NCBI GenBank assembly: GCA_963921935.1
Contig: OY998176.1
Coordinates: 136,784,299-136,848,298, forward strand
Reading direction: 5' to 3'
Length of the DNA stretch: 64,000 nt
From: Galeruca laticollis
Lineage: Eukaryota > Arthropoda > Insecta > Coleoptera > Chrysomelidae
Shown: piece after piece, positions 10,829 to 23,876 of the stretch
How the letters are laid out: each line of letters begins with the position of its first letter
Position numbering within the stretch: position 1 is the stretch's first letter
Program-made: the position numbers and the translations under genes
Notes under the pieces: generated by a model
What the model was told of the DNA's origin: nothing
The model's input: only the letters and a program-made list of their open reading frames with translations
The model's database searches: none

Positions 10829-12010
10829 ATGGATACGGACGATAGTAATAGCGATAGCGAATGCACTCCGCCAGAAATTGTCGAAGCAGCAAAAATAACA
10901 TGCTTACAAATCCTACCTACAAAATCACGAGCCAGATATGAACGCACATATGAAGAATTTATAAACTGGAGAAAATGTAAAGATATCAAAAGTTAATTTC
11001 CAGAAAATGTACTACTCGCATATATGGATGAATTATCCAAAAAAGTACGGCCAAATACATTGTGGTCAATATATTCTATGCTGCGTATTACTTTATATAT
11101 AAACCACAATGTAGATATTGCTTAATATCTAAAAACAAAGGCATTTTTAAAAAGAAAGAACGATAGTTGTAAACCAAAGAAATCGTCTATCTTAACCACC
11201 TTGCAAATAAACGATTTCATAACACAAGCTCCTGACGATCAGTTTGTATTCATTAAAGTGAGTTTAAAAAAGTTGTGTATTGCTCACGTGTTTTACTAAT
11301 AAGTGTTATATTAATTTTTAGGTAGTCCTGATCTTTGGAATTAGTGGAGCATGCCACAAACAAGAACTGGTAAACATTAGTGTAGATGATATAAAAGATC
11401 TAGGTTCTGCAGCGATAATTAAAATTTACAATACAAAAAATAAAATAGACAGGAAATTTAATGTAACAGATATATTTTATGAAAAATATTAAAAATACGC
11501 TGATTTAAGACCTGCAACACATGAGAAAATTTTTTTCTCAACTACCAAAACAAAAAATGTACCAAACAAGTTGTAGGTATAAACAAAATAGGTTCTGTAC
11601 CTACTGGAGTTGCCAAATTTGCAAAACTTGACAATGCATTAACCTACACAAGTCATTGTCTTGGAAGATCATCCGCCACAATAATGGTAGATGTAGGAGG
11701 AGATATTACAACTCTTAAAAGACATGGAGGATGAAAATCATCTACTGTCGCTGAGGGATATATAGACGACTCGACTACCAATAGAATAAATGCTGCATCC
11801 AAAATTGTATACGCTGTGCAAGGAGGATCCAAAGATACTGCAGAATCAGCGATATTAGAAAAAATTAACCAGCATCCCTCAACTTCGAGTACAATTACAA
11901 GTAATATCCGAGAAAATATCGAAAATAATCTTGCACATACACCATTGCAATTTATAAATTGCACTAATAATAATTTTACTTTCAATTTTTACAGTGATTC
12001 AAATAAATAA
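10829..12010 (+). pseudogene. Tyrosine-recombinase-like gene, Crypton type, decayed
   Basis: From the ATG at 10829 an acidic N-terminus (MDTDDSNSDSE) leads into a core-binding-like domain (RYERTYEEFINWRK). There are in-frame stops at ~10996 and ~11124. A plausible intron (gtgagt ... tttttag, about 11258-11321) separates it from a catalytic domain: FGISGACHKQELVNISVDDI, then SHCLGRSSATIMVDVG, LKRHGG, STVAEGYID. In tyrosine recombinases these correspond to the first Arg, the H-x-x-R box and the nucleophile Tyr region. Here the first Arg position reads His and the H-x-x-R box reads H-C-L-G. A TGA interrupts HGG/KSS, where related sequences have Trp. The tail to 12010 is low complexity. Crypton transposons and their domesticated relatives have this architecture. 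I infer the family from motif order only. Confidence 0.6.
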
Positions 12011-12331
12011 TTAATTCTGAATCCCAATATTTATGTAACAAAAACAGTTTTATTTCCGATGTTCTGTTTCCAATTGTTGTTAGTTGTTAAAATAAATGTT
12101 CGTAATATTTTGTGTACCAATATTTATTCTAATGTTTTCATGGAGGCACTCTTTTCCATCGCATAAAAATCACAATTTTCTAAGCCACTTTCAAAGGTAA
12201 GTAGTCAAAACTATATAAAGTAATTATAAATACACATATATAAAAACTCTCACATCTACATAAAAAGATTGTACATGCCTGATTCGGTAAAAGTATATCG
12301 CGTATCGTTGGAAAAATAGTGTACATAACTT

Positions 12332-12430
12332 GTGCGAAAGTGATTTTTAACACTCGTGAGATTGTCTCACTCGGCTTGCGCCTCGTGAGACAATACTTCC
12401 CACTCGTGTGAAAAATGTCACTTTCCGCAC
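12332..12430. repeat. Foldback hairpin with ACTCGTG motif, copy 1
   Basis: A ~99-base imperfect palindrome: gtgcgaaagtga ... attgtctcac on the left pairs with gtgagacaat ... tcactttccgcac on the right. Each arm contains the motif cactcgtg. A second, diverged member lies at 50110-50206. No coding sequence. Confidence 0.7.
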
Positions 12431-12758
12431 TCGTTACGTAATATACTATACTTTATAGTGGGACAACCTGTATTGTGTATTTGAAGTGGGCGTGCATTGA
12501 GATGGGGATTTTAAAGATTGAATTGAACTGTTTTCTGAATAAAAAAATGGATAATAGAATCCCTGCCTGCTTCTAGTTCTTTTAAACATCAAGATAAATC
12601 GAAATTGATACGTTTTTGGTAATGTCAGATATAATTTTATAGAAATCTTGCATTATTGCTATTATGACTGTGAACGATTTAAAAATAGGCTATCTGCAGT
12701 GTAAGTATCAAAATTATCAAGAGGGGGGAGTTAGGTTAATCGTTCATTAATCTGGAAA

Positions 12759-13484
12759 GTGATCCGATTTCGTAGTCTCAATCTGCCTACTCTACCATGG
12801 CATATATTAGATACAGTCATTTCTTCCACTCATTTTTCCATTAAAAAATATGCCGATGATATTGTTTTGGCCCTTCCCAGAGAGGGCTTAGATGAAGTTC
12901 TGAATACATTTTACAGCTATGATCCACACATCCAGTTCACGATAGAAATGGAAGACGTCGAGAATTCCGTGCCATTCTTAGACACTAAGTTCATTCGTGA
13001 TAATAATACGATTAATATAGATTGGTACAGGAAACCATGCAGTTCTGGTATATGTTTAAATTATCATTTCTACCACAAGCATTCCATGGAAGTGAATCTG
13101 GTTAAACACATGAAACAGAGAGTACTCAGAATTTGGAATAATATCTTTCATAATAAAAATCTTAACGTTCCACTCAATCTTTTCTTGGGTAGTTCCTATA
13201 CAAGAACTTTACTCAATAAAATATTATTTAGCACATCTACTACCATGGACGTGCTGGTTGATGCTAGCCATCCTAACGTCGCCCAGATGGATGTTGGCAC
13301 TGATATAGCTCCTGCTCAACCGATTTTTGCAACTTGTCCATACATAAGAGACATAACTGCGAGACATGCCAGAGTGTTCAGTGCATATGGCAACATCAAA
13401 ATTGCTAATAAAAGAACGTTATCAATTAGATCGATTTTCACTAGTGTGATAGATGAAAGTGGAAAAATAGGTAGGATTCCTTAA
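12759..13484 (+). pseudogene. Penelope-like element RT fragment
   Basis: 241-codon open frame containing the RT palm and thumb of a Penelope-like retroelement: KKYADDIVLALP (catalytic YADD), FTIEMEDVENSVPFLDTKFI, DWYRKPCSSG, and the downstream NLVKHMKQRVLRIW and LLNKILFST blocks. The N-terminal RT fingers and the GIY-YIG endonuclease are absent, and no ends were found, so this is a truncated copy. The start is set by the open frame, not by a real initiation codon. Confidence 0.82.
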
Positions 13485-15178
13485 TATATCCACCCTCTCT
13501 TCCAGTTAGCGACCGGTAAGGACACCGAAGTTCATCTCGTAAGTGAAAAGTGGCCAGGGTTTTTCTTAAAACAAAAATATCTAGCGTCTCCTTACTAAAA
13601 TATAACACCGTGACCTAGCTAATGGTAACTTCATTGACTTTCATAGCATTGAAATTACTCAACGTAAGAAAATGATTTTGTAACCGGACTTTTCTGCTGA
13701 CATGGGTGACCTACGGCGCCCGATAAATTTTGACTGAATAATGAAATCTTAATATACAATTAATGCTATAAATAAATATGGTCATAGGCGTCTTTTATAT
13801 ACCAGGGGTAGAAACTGGTATTGAGTATATTTCTCACTAATTGAAGTGTAAACAGCTGATTCACTAGTCCTAAAAAGAACATACAGTATCCCAAGTAGAC
13901 AGTAGTATAAATTGATATCTCAGGAATAAAAGTCAATAAAAAGTGATACGAAACTCTTTCAGCGTATGATTGGAGCAATCTGTATAGCTCAGGTTTAGGG
14001 GAGTAAAACTCAATAAATAAAATTGTATAATAGAAAAATTTACAAAGTATAATTCTTTCTAATTAGGGTGGTATACGACTCAAGCTTCAGTATAACAGAA
14101 TGGATAATCAGACAAAAAAAATTCTCATGGTTTTCCCAAAAAAAAAATTAGAAAGTTTTTAGTTTCAAAACTTACAGTTTGGAAAACCCGGGTCGAGCGT
14201 CACACAAAAAAACCGCGTTTGGATTCTCTTCTCGATCGGTCGATGAGAAATGAGCTCTGATCGGCTATCTCTGATTCTAGCACTTCGCGAAAATCACTAA
14301 AACGCGTGCTGTCGTATTGTCGACAACCGCTAGAAATACTGTACTGTACTGTCGCTGTGCCGAACTGTTTCGTTGTCGTCGTTTTTCCTTCTATTTATTC
14401 CGAGTTTTTTTGGGGCGAGTTGGTTCTGCCATCCCAGCGAACGTTGCTGTTTTTCGATGTGTCACCAACTCGTTCTTGCTTCTATATGATTTTTTGTTTT
14501 TATTGTTGAAGGTTATCTTCGATTGCTGTTCTAAATTTCTCTATACTAATTGCATAATTCGTCTGTATTTTTATGATGATATTCAAAACAAGGGTGTTTT
14601 GGTGTTCGACATTTATGCGTGACAACCTTGGGTTGATTTGTTGATTTTTCATAATTGCTTATTTAAGTTTTACTGCCTACTATAACAGAAAACTAAGTCG
14701 TTTTCTTTTAGACTATTTGTATTTGATTAAAATTATATTTGATTTAAACTTTTTTTATATATAGGGTGTCCCTAGTCTGGGGCGCATTTGCATAAGACCA
14801 ATTTCCAAGACAGTACCGATTTGCGGGTCTGACGATGGTCAGCCCCAATAAATATCTTGCTTAACTTTTCCTTTGGTCATAGGTATATATTTGTTTATAT
14901 TTGAAACTTATAAAAAAACGTGTCTCTATTGCTTCTGTACGAACTTTTTTGTATATCGCATTACGCTACATACGGGTGATAGTTGAACTTCACTAGTTTA
15001 ACCCAACCCGCGTTTTACGCAACAAATGAGCAAAGCAAATTAAAATTTGGTCACACTAAATGCAGAGTGGCAATCAACAAAACATTTCATACTATTTCAT
15101 TTTTATTTAAACGACCATATCATGCCTCCATCGTAGGGGGGAGAATGTTGGAAACACATCCAACATGTTTGGCCGATA
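13485..15178. other. No gene recognised
   Basis: AT-rich, several short ORFs without motif support. A short TATA-rich motif with atatatagggtgtccc lies at 14755-14773, similar to the tatacagggtg starts seen at 56361 and 57246. About 15130-15178 (gaatgttggaaacacatccaacatg, a small palindrome) forms the left flank of the pogo insertion. Confidence 0.4.
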
Positions 15179-17674
15179 GAGGAAGGGACCCAAATTTGAG
15201 ATAGGCGCCTAATTTGAGATAGCTCCGCATATTATGGTATATGTAACGTCATCTAACAAAAGTGGTGTCAACTCAAGCCAATAAACTAGACTGCAGTGGT
15301 AAGGAGTGGTTAAGAGCGTCAGTTCGTTTGTTTTTATGCACGTGCGTTTCTCTTCCGATTTGATAGTGTAAAGAAACCGCCATTTGCAGTCAACGTAAGT
15401 GGAAATAAAATATTTTATGTGTCGAAGTAGTTAGTTTAGGTGCTGCCTAATGATGTTTTATTAAAATTGGCTGTATTCTTTCATAACTAACCTACAAATA
15501 TTGTTGTCAATTTTTATAACGAGAATTCCTAATTTGAGATACCAAATGGTTCGGAATTTGAGACTATCTCAAATTAGGCTCCCAATAGATATATTACATA
15601 TATTTTCATGTTTCATTACAGATGCCTGAAAAACACAAGAAATGGGATCCTCGTGGTATGGTGGAAGCTGTGAAGGCTGTGCATTATAAAGAGATGGGAT
15701 ATCTTAAAGCCTCAAAAGTTTTTGGTGTACCCAAAGGCACTGTGGAAAGATACTCAAAGTCAGATAAAAGTCCAGAAGAACTTGTCAAACTATCGATAGG
15801 CCGGAAACCAGTTTTCTCTAAACAACTAGAAAACGAACTAGTTCAATATGCATTAACAATGGAACAACGATTTTTTGGTCTGAGGTCGGGCGATATTAAA
15901 CGAATGGCATTCCAACTGGCAATTAGGAATAAGTTGCCGCATCCATTTAATGACGTTAGTAAATCTGCTGAGACAAAATGGTTGAGGTTATTTCTCAAGA
16001 GGCATCCACAACTTTCGATGCCGAAAGGCATGTCTGCATCTCGTGTCAAATCTTCTACTCTCGAAAAAGTCTCAGCGTTTTTTGATCTCTATGAGCCAGA
16101 ATATTCCAAGCTTAAAGATCCTTACTAGAGGGTATTCAATGTCGAGGGAACGGGCATTACCATCGTTCAACATAAGCATAGCAAGGTTTTATCGTTGAAG
16201 GGAAAGCAACAGATTTCTACATTAACCTCCGCAGAAAGAGGTAAACTAATCACCGTAATAACCTCTATGAATACTGCAGGAGTTTGTGTACCGCCATTAT
16301 TCATTTTTCCACGGAAATGATTGGTGCTCCAACTGGAGCCATAGCTGAGTGTCACATTTCTGGTTGGGTTCAATCAGATATTTTTACAAGATGGTTGAGT
16401 CATTTCATCAAATTCACGAAACCCACAGCTGCTGACCCTGTTCTACTTGTGTTGGATGGACACTACTCCCACACAAGAAACATTGCTTTAATAGATTTGG
16501 CAAAACAAAATTATGTTTTCGCCACATTCTACCAATGAAATGCAGCCTTTAGATGTATCATTTATGTCTCCGATAAAAACCTTATACGCTCAGGAGATAG
16601 AAAATTGGCTCCGGGAGAACAATTTAAGTACTGTATCCTCATACGCAATTGCTAGTATTTGTGGCAAAGACTACAATAGAGCTGCCACTATGGAAACATC
16701 GTGCAATGGTTTTAGAAAAACGGGACTAGTTCATTTGAATAGAAACACCTTCAGAGACCATGATTTTGGCATGCATAATGTAATGTAAAACAAAACAGGC
16801 CTTCAAGAAGAAGACCTCTCCGAAAAATCAAATCATCAGGAAGATCATCTGAGCAACCAAAATGAAAATTAAGCAATGGCTATACCAACGCCAGAAAGAA
16901 ATGAACGTACACCAAGTCCATCCTCAGCAAATAAGCTTCAGAGGTAAAATTTTTCTCCCACGGATATTTGTCCTCTGCCTGAATACGAAACCAGAGAAAC
17001 TAAGGTGAATGTTAGGGAAAGCATCAATAATTACCTTCACTCCTTACAAAGATGAATTACTAGGGAAAATACTATACCTAAAAAAACATTACTGGAAAGT
17101 TTACTGCAATTGTACGAAAACAGAAATCAGCAGTTTTAAAACAGGACCAACTTTCCACTTTGGGGTTAGAGCAGAAGAGAAGAAAACGACGGGTTTCTTC
17201 TAGTTCAAGCTCAGAAAGCGACAGCAGTATTATATTGGCTAATTCCTCTTCAGACCAATGCGAAGGAACTGATGCTGAATGTTTACTATGTTCTGGGAGA
17301 TTTTCAGAGAACAAGCAGGGCGAGCTATGGGCAAAATAGGTTTACTGCGACAGATGGGCCCATGAAGATTGTGGGGAAATTGAAGATGCTAATTTTATAT
17401 GTTCTTTCTGCGAAGAAACGGGTTTTTTAGTAGTATCCCAAATTAGGAAATCTGTCTCAAATTGGGACAACCTATTATTTTATGGGAAAATTGACAAAAA
17501 CAAACTTCAAGATAAATAACTTCAGTAGCTAGCTATTTTAATGTAGATTCTTCATCACGATGTTTTGTTAATACACCAAGCAACCTATTTTGTACATTAA
17601 TAATAAAAATTTGTTCAAGGATGATTTTTTTTCGAATTTACAAAAAAAGTGTCTGGAATTTGGGTCCCTTCCTC
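15179..17674 (+). mobile_element. pogo-type DNA transposon (Tc1/mariner superfamily), decayed
   Basis: 2.5 kb between inverted termini GAGGAAGGGACCCAAATT (15179) and its complement ending at 17674, each flanked by TA (15177-15178, 17675-17676). Short repeats of the form CCTAATTTGAGATA / tcccaaattagg recur inside both ends (about 15193-15223, 15525-15585, 17433-17470). These may be transposase-binding sites. Confidence 0.85.
15622..17408 (+). pseudogene. pogo-type transposase with C-terminal PHD-like finger, broken
   Basis: From the ATG at 15622 the order is: psq-type helix-turn-helix (EAVKAVHYKEMGYLKASKVF...VPKGTVERY), a CENP-B-like second HTH (KWLRLFLKRHPQLSM), then a DDE domain. The first catalytic motif, NVDETG in relatives, here reads NVEGTG. 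The second is present as VLDGHYSHTRN (~16455). The block STNEMQPLDVSFMSPIKT (~16528) follows. Breaks: TAG at 16126-16128, and frameshifts near 16318 and 16513. After the DDE domain, 17268-17408 still encodes a CX2C...H..C...CX2C zinc finger of PHD type (ECLLCSG ... WAHEDCGE ... ICSFCEE) with one internal TAG. Confidence 0.82.
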
Positions 17675-18097
17675 TACGCCACTGGGTCAAATCGGCGAAA
17701 AAAGTATTAAAACTATCTAAACTCCACAATATATTTCTAAGCAACGAATAATTTTACCGGATGTCCTAAATGTTTCAATGCATACCCATGTTTCAATGTC
17801 ATCAACCAATAATAAAAGTTCAAAAATACCCTTTTCGATTAGATAATATTTAGAATATAATAATAAGCTTATACAAATTCGAATCCTCATATAAATATTC
17901 AGTGCACCTTTCTGGAATAACCAGTAATAGAACAAGGGAACATATAAAAGGCAGAATTTACCTTAAATCGCTCTCATTCTTTTTCGGTTCACTCATACCT
18001 TCAATGCCGCTCGAGGCTTCTACTTCCTCATGATTAAATAAAAAAGAATTCAAGTGCGTATTACAAACTCTAAAGTAAATTTAAGTGATTATACAGT
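17675..18097. other. No gene recognised
   Basis: AT-rich right flank of the pogo insertion. Short ORFs on both strands have no recognisable motifs. Confidence 0.4.
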
Positions 18098-18445
18098 TGA
18101 GTGAATTTAAACGACGAGTACTCAGTGTGTATATATTTATCAAAATGCATCGAAGCGCTTTCGTAAACTGAGTTTACACTTCTGAATGGGACTTTCCATG
18201 ATGTGAAATATAATTGTACACCCTCTTAAAGGAGGATTTCAATGTTTTTTGTTATTGATATTATTGTAACAATGACTTAACATCATAACATTATTTCAAT
18301 TTTATTAGCTGGATGTTTTTTGACACCTGTTATAGGATCTTTTTTTATGAAGACAGCTTTGAGAATGTTCTAATGGCCGAAAGCGCTTAGCTGCATTTTA
18401 ATAAATATATACACACTGAGTACTCGTCGTTTACATTCACTCAAT
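18098..18445. repeat. Inverted-repeat element with ~67-bp arms
   Basis: Arms at 18098-18163 and 18378-18445 are inverted copies with few mismatches. They run from ttgagtgaat through acgacgagtactcagtgtg to aagcgctttcg, separated by a ~214-base non-coding loop. It could be a MITE or the terminal repeat of a larger lost element. No flanking duplication was identified. Confidence 0.65.
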
Positions 18446-21400
18446 TTATATCTAGTGCGTACACCATACCCACAGTCAGTTCTGATTATACAGTTGTCAC
18501 GGAGTGTCTTCTACTATGTAAATAAAACTGAGACGCTACAATTTATGAGTTTCATTTGAAATTAACGTCGCCGAAGTAAAACCAGCCCGAAAAACGAAAC
18601 TCAGCTCTGACGGAAGCGACGGGAATGTACTAAGTCCCTTCAAATCCGCGCAAAGAGCTTATATTTCTCTAGAGAGAAAAGTTGTTGTTCAATCTATCAT
18701 TTTACGAATCTGAATTCGATTCCATTGCATTTATTCTGAATTGTTGGTTAAATTTCTTTGTTTTTGTCTGAGAATTTAATGTCTATATCTCTTTTAATCC
18801 ATACTTTCTAACTACTCATACATTGTTATTATTTCTCATTTGATATTTCCACAATTTATGTTCATATTAAATTTCTCATATTTCTCTTGTGGATCCTTAT
18901 TCCAATCTTAACGAATTCCCCATTTTACAAATAAAATAATTCTAATTAAATATCAAAGACTTGGATTGAAGAAAGGTGATGTTTATTTTTTTCTAAATAT
19001 CCAATTAATTCTTTGAAAAAAATGTAAATAAATGAATAAATAAACATGAAAACCATATCTGAGAGGCCACGAAGTAAATAATTAAAATCTTGATGAGAAT
19101 CACAGATGTGCTTCTTTTGACTTCGCCGTAGTTGATCTGTGATCAAAGCCCAAAAACATCAAAATTTATTTTTCTTACAATGTCTCTGTCAAAATTGGCA
19201 TTCAATGTTTTTCCGAAATAATCTCCACAAGCGGAGTGTCTGTCAAAATTAAAAGCACCTCATCTCCCATTACTAGCATTTCACTTTTTTCCTCATTCAC
19301 TTCCTTATATCTGTTCTCACGCCTTATATTTATTATTTTCAAGTTGGAGAGATATTTTCTCAACCTTCAGAATACCCTGTATCAGTTAATAAAGCCATTA
19401 ATCATTACTACAGAAACAGCTGGCTTCAAATGACGATTCAATAGAAAATAAACAGGTCATTTAACGACAGCCATTGCAGAGGAATCTTCTAGCTAATTTG
19501 GAATTACGTCAAGGTTATCGTATTCATTCATGAAACGGATTATTAACCGCCAGGGAAAATACAATAGAAAGGGAGTGAATATCTTGGGGTTGTTCAGTTT
19601 ACTTAAGCTGACAATAATGCGTTGTTGGTGTCCCAGTTTAGGCGTGGGAGGTGATTATAAGAAATTATTTTTTGAGTGAGGTAATTTATCACCTCCACCA
19701 TTCTTGTTAAATCAAGATGAATTCGTGTTACACTGAGAATGAGAAACTGTGAGGTACGAATAGTGGATCTCCAAATAGTTATTAAACATTGCTACAGGTA
19801 TTATCGTTTAATTAGGGAATTTCCTTGTCTGGCAATTTAATATTATCACTAGTAATACTATTAGAAGTGAAATTATTTCCTGAAATGTTTTTTAAACTTA
19901 AATACGAATATTTTAAAAATTTTCTAAAAATATTCAAAAGCGAAAAAAATGTCTAGGTATAATTTGATTTCGAATGGTATTTGGTAAGAACCTTTTACAT
20001 CAAAATGGGTTCAAAATAAGATAAGTCAGATGGGATGGGTGACGTTTTCACCAATGTCAAAACCGATCAAAACAATACGTGGTTGAATATAGAAGGTTTT
20101 GAGCTAATTCAAATGTGGAATTTTGGGAAAAAATAATATGATTGTTTTTGTTATACAAACGTTCTTCGCGTTCGCGACCTCAGCAGAAAACCGCAGTTAT
20201 AGGATATATATTGTGTTGTTGAAGTGTAGATGAAGACGACAAACCAATTCGATTTGGTCAAGAGAATATGGAAGTAGTTAGGCAACGAATTGAGAAGTTA
20301 ACAACCGCTAATACCAAAAAATGTGCTTGGAGAAAGTTTACTGACTTTTACCTATAGAAGTCATACAATTTCGATAGGAAAGATATGTCTGTTGGAGAAC
20401 TTGGATTAATTTTGGAGGATTTTGGACTCAATATGTGTAGGGTGGCGTAGGGTAGCGGGTAGATACTCATCTAGGATCCCGATAAATGAAATGACAGATC
20501 TACTTCAGGGGCGCGCCCCTGCCCACTCGAGCCTTGGTTTATCCCCCAAACCCATTCGGGGGGAACCATTGTCATATCCATCAACTTTACACTTAACCGT
20601 ACATCCCTATCAAACACTCCACCATCTTCCAACCCGCCTGGACAACGTGGAAGATTATGGCCAAAACCCCTAAGACATGATGAAATTATGGATTTTAAAA
20701 CAATTGGATATGATCCCCAGGTGGCTACACCCAAATACCATCCCTTCAAGAAGGACTCCCTCAGGGAATCAAACATCGAACAAGGAGGAGAGAGCAACAA
20801 TGCCAGATCTCTACTCTTAGATGAAAGGTTCATCGAGATGGAACATGTTACGAATAGCTCATAAAAATATATACATTGCAAGAACAAATGGACTGTGATT
20901 ATTTATTGCCTTGAACTTTGCCCACTAACCTGTAATAAGGTGCGATTCTTCTTGATAACCAGTACTGGGAACACATAGGAACACATGCGGTCTAAGCCAA
21001 CTCGGAATTGTATCGGAACTAACTCACTTTCCACGAATAATTGACTCCGACGATATACAGTGGCACGTTAAAGCAGAAAGCAATAGGCAATAACAAGAAG
21101 AATTAAAATAAAATAAATAAATTGTTGACAGATTCGTAACTAGAGAACATAAAATGGGATGTCGTTGGAAAGAGTGAAACTAGAAGATATGGAGAAGACT
21201 TGGAAACTTTAAAGTCGGGCCACATTGTAACGCGAAAAATCGCCCGACCGTTGAAAATTGAATTTGGCAAGACTGTCCCTGGTTTTGACGAGAGGCGAGT
21301 GTAATGGGAACGAAGCTAGTTCCCCATCAGACGTCGAATAATAGACCACGTTGTGTGAATTTTAAGAAATTCGTGCACTTGGGCAGCCATTTTATGTGGA

Positions 21401-23876
21401 AAGTATATTACCTGATTAGGGAAGGAAAATACGGGGTGAGTTAACATCTAGGGGGACCGACCCGGCTTTTCTCTGTGGAAAACCGTTCCGATGAGCAACG
21501 AGTTCCAGGATTTTTGCAAGATTGAAACAACCACGTGGATATTTTGTTAGACGTTTTGCTCGAGGAACTCAATAATTTGTTTTTTTTATTTATCTTGGAT
21601 TTCATGGATTTATCCGCCAATCAAGGAGTATAGTCAGCCAGACCACTCGCCTGGATCAGTAGCCAGGAGGGCTGGAATATTTATTTGAAGCGTCGACATC
21701 GAGGGATTCGATTGCTGCTCTGAAGCAGGAAAATCGTAGTAAACGTCATTTTATTTAATATTGTTATATACTTTCACCGTTTATCCATTTTTTTACCGTC
21801 AAAATTTTTCTGAATTTTTATTATATGGTTTTTCCTGTCATATTTTTGCGCTAATTAAGCGATATTACTCGTTCAACGTGTAAAACATTGAACATTTTAT
21901 TTGACTACCGAATAGTTTGCTTAAAACGCTAGGTATACCACGGTACGTACCAGGGTGCTGCGATATTAAGGTATATTTTTCTGTCTTTGACGATTTTCAT
22001 TTATATATGTATTGGTATTTATAAATATTTGAACTCATATAGTTTGCGGTAGTGCGAACCCAAATTATTGAATCAATTGTAGTTTATGGTGTTAGAGTTT
22101 CACCGAATTTGAAATATTGTGTATGAAACATTTGTTCGTTTCCTGTAATTGAACTTAATTTGAGACATCTGTGTAGATTGGGGCCCTCAGCTCTTCTGCA
22201 CCCTGAGTTAGTAGCCTTCAGCTCTACTCAGGTATCGTTGAACCTGCTTGTTTGATTTACAAATTGTATTTTGGAGTTTTTTTGCTCGTAGCTGGTAACT
22301 TGGCGTACGAGCAAAAATTTTATGTAGATTTCGGCCACCAGCCTAACTACATACTGAAGCTACAGCCTTCAGCTGAGCTCAGGTATTAATTTCGTTATTT
22401 TTTTGATGCAAACTTGTATCACATATTTTGAAAAGAGACATAAGATCCAAGAAAATATTAAACGTCAATCAGGGGATATTTGCTGACTTTACTTTTTAAT
22501 ATTAACTTTCCTATAACCTTTTCAGAGTGTTTGATTAGTGCTGTTAACCCACTGAGGAGTTGTGGGCTAACTTAAGAAGACTTGGGTGCTTGCCAACACT
22601 TCTATGGCAACCTTTTAGTAAACATTTGAGTTTTGAAGAGTCCGTCCCTTCTTCGACTCGAGGCTAGTCGACTGGCGAGCACGCGTTGTACTACGGAAGA
22701 CAACCCGCATATCTATAACGAGCACTGAGGAGTTTTCCTCGTTATAACATATTCTACCATAATGTTGAAAATGACTCTGTCGACGGAGTCGGTTTCCTCA
22801 TAAATAGAAGATTATTCAGATACCTGCTGGGTACAAAAGGTATTTCAGCAAGAGTAATACACATAATTCTTTCTACGCCTAAACTCTAAATACACATTGT
22901 AATACTTCATGATTCTCGTGTAATATTTCTTAATTCTTTCCCATGTTTGTATTTGTTCTTATGATGACCACCGACCGGTATTATCCTGGTAAATGTAATC
23001 GAGTCGTAACTAATCCTTCGGGTTTCCTTTTTTCCTGTTGGTAGCGACCGGAAGGCCCTACTGTACTCTCCTATCCAAAGAACAAAGTCGTTGCAGCGTG
23101 CTGTCACCAGTGCCTTGCGGCACAAAATGTAGAACCAGGAATCTCCCTGCGGGATTACTTCGGGGGAGGAGCGAATCCTGGCTTGAGCGATCAAGGTCGT
23201 CGTGGGGTCCCTTGGGCTTATACAGTGTGCCAAGCCCTAGTTCGTAGTGCAGGTCGAGTCGGCCCGTCCTATTTAGCTGGTACGGGAGAGATGAGGGTTG
23301 AGGTTAAGGAAATAAACTTAAAGGTTAAATATGTACAAGCATATATTACAAAAGAAATATTAAAACCATATACGAAAGTTTTGGCAATCGAATAAATAAA
23401 ATATACACGGCTTTCTCCTGATTTTTTTGGATAGTCTCTGTGATATAAAATAAATAAATGAAAAAATAATAAAGTAACAAGCGGAATGTCTTTTTGGTAC
23501 TTAACCTGAATAAGTATGGTACCCTATACTCCTTTACCGATAGCTATGTTGGATATCCTTTTCAAAAATTAAGGCAATAAATAGAAATCAAATGAAACTT
23601 TCTGAATCGGATCAAATACGATATCCTGTAAACCCTATATCTATATTGCCAAAATTTCTGGAATACGAATCCCTTGAAATTTAGTTAACTGGTACAATAT
23701 AATGAAAAAAGAGAAAAATTTATATCTCCTATTTTGAAGTCTAATTACGTTTCTCGAAGGGAAAAAAATAGAATACAATCTATATCAATAAAATTCAGAA
23801 GATTTAATTATGATGTCTCCGGTATCTGGATGTCCGGTAATATGACTGAAAAAGTTATCAGTTGATACTTTCAGGT
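18446..23876. other. Unassigned repeat-like DNA, no gene recognised
   Basis: No ORF here shows family motifs. Local features: an inverted pair ggaggtgat ... atcacctcc at 19648-19697; a 14-base GC palindrome AGGGGCGCGCCCCT at 20507-20520 in a GC-rich island (20420-20680); possible LTR-like DNA from about 21194 (starts tgtaacgcg) with TATA-poor, moderately GC-rich sequence to ~22880; two diverged copies of a gtagat..ggcc..cagc / ccttcagct..ctcaggtat block at about 22172-22232 and 22322-22385; and a second GC-rich patch at 23040-23300. None has a second copy in the window that would define an element. Confidence 0.35.

Noticed and set aside
20422..20887. Overlapping frames of 83 and 138 codons in a GC-rich island
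   Set aside because: No motif, biased composition; open frames are expected in GC-rich DNA.
22551..22760. Hammerhead ribozyme (ctgaggag words)
   Set aside because: The conserved GAAA after stem II is missing at both places.
21194..22880. Solo LTR beginning tgtaacgcg
   Set aside because: Plausible start, but no second copy, no matching end and no target duplication could be found.
22907..23247. 108-codon minus frame and overlapping plus frame
   Set aside because: No domain signals; GC-rich patch of unknown repeat origin.
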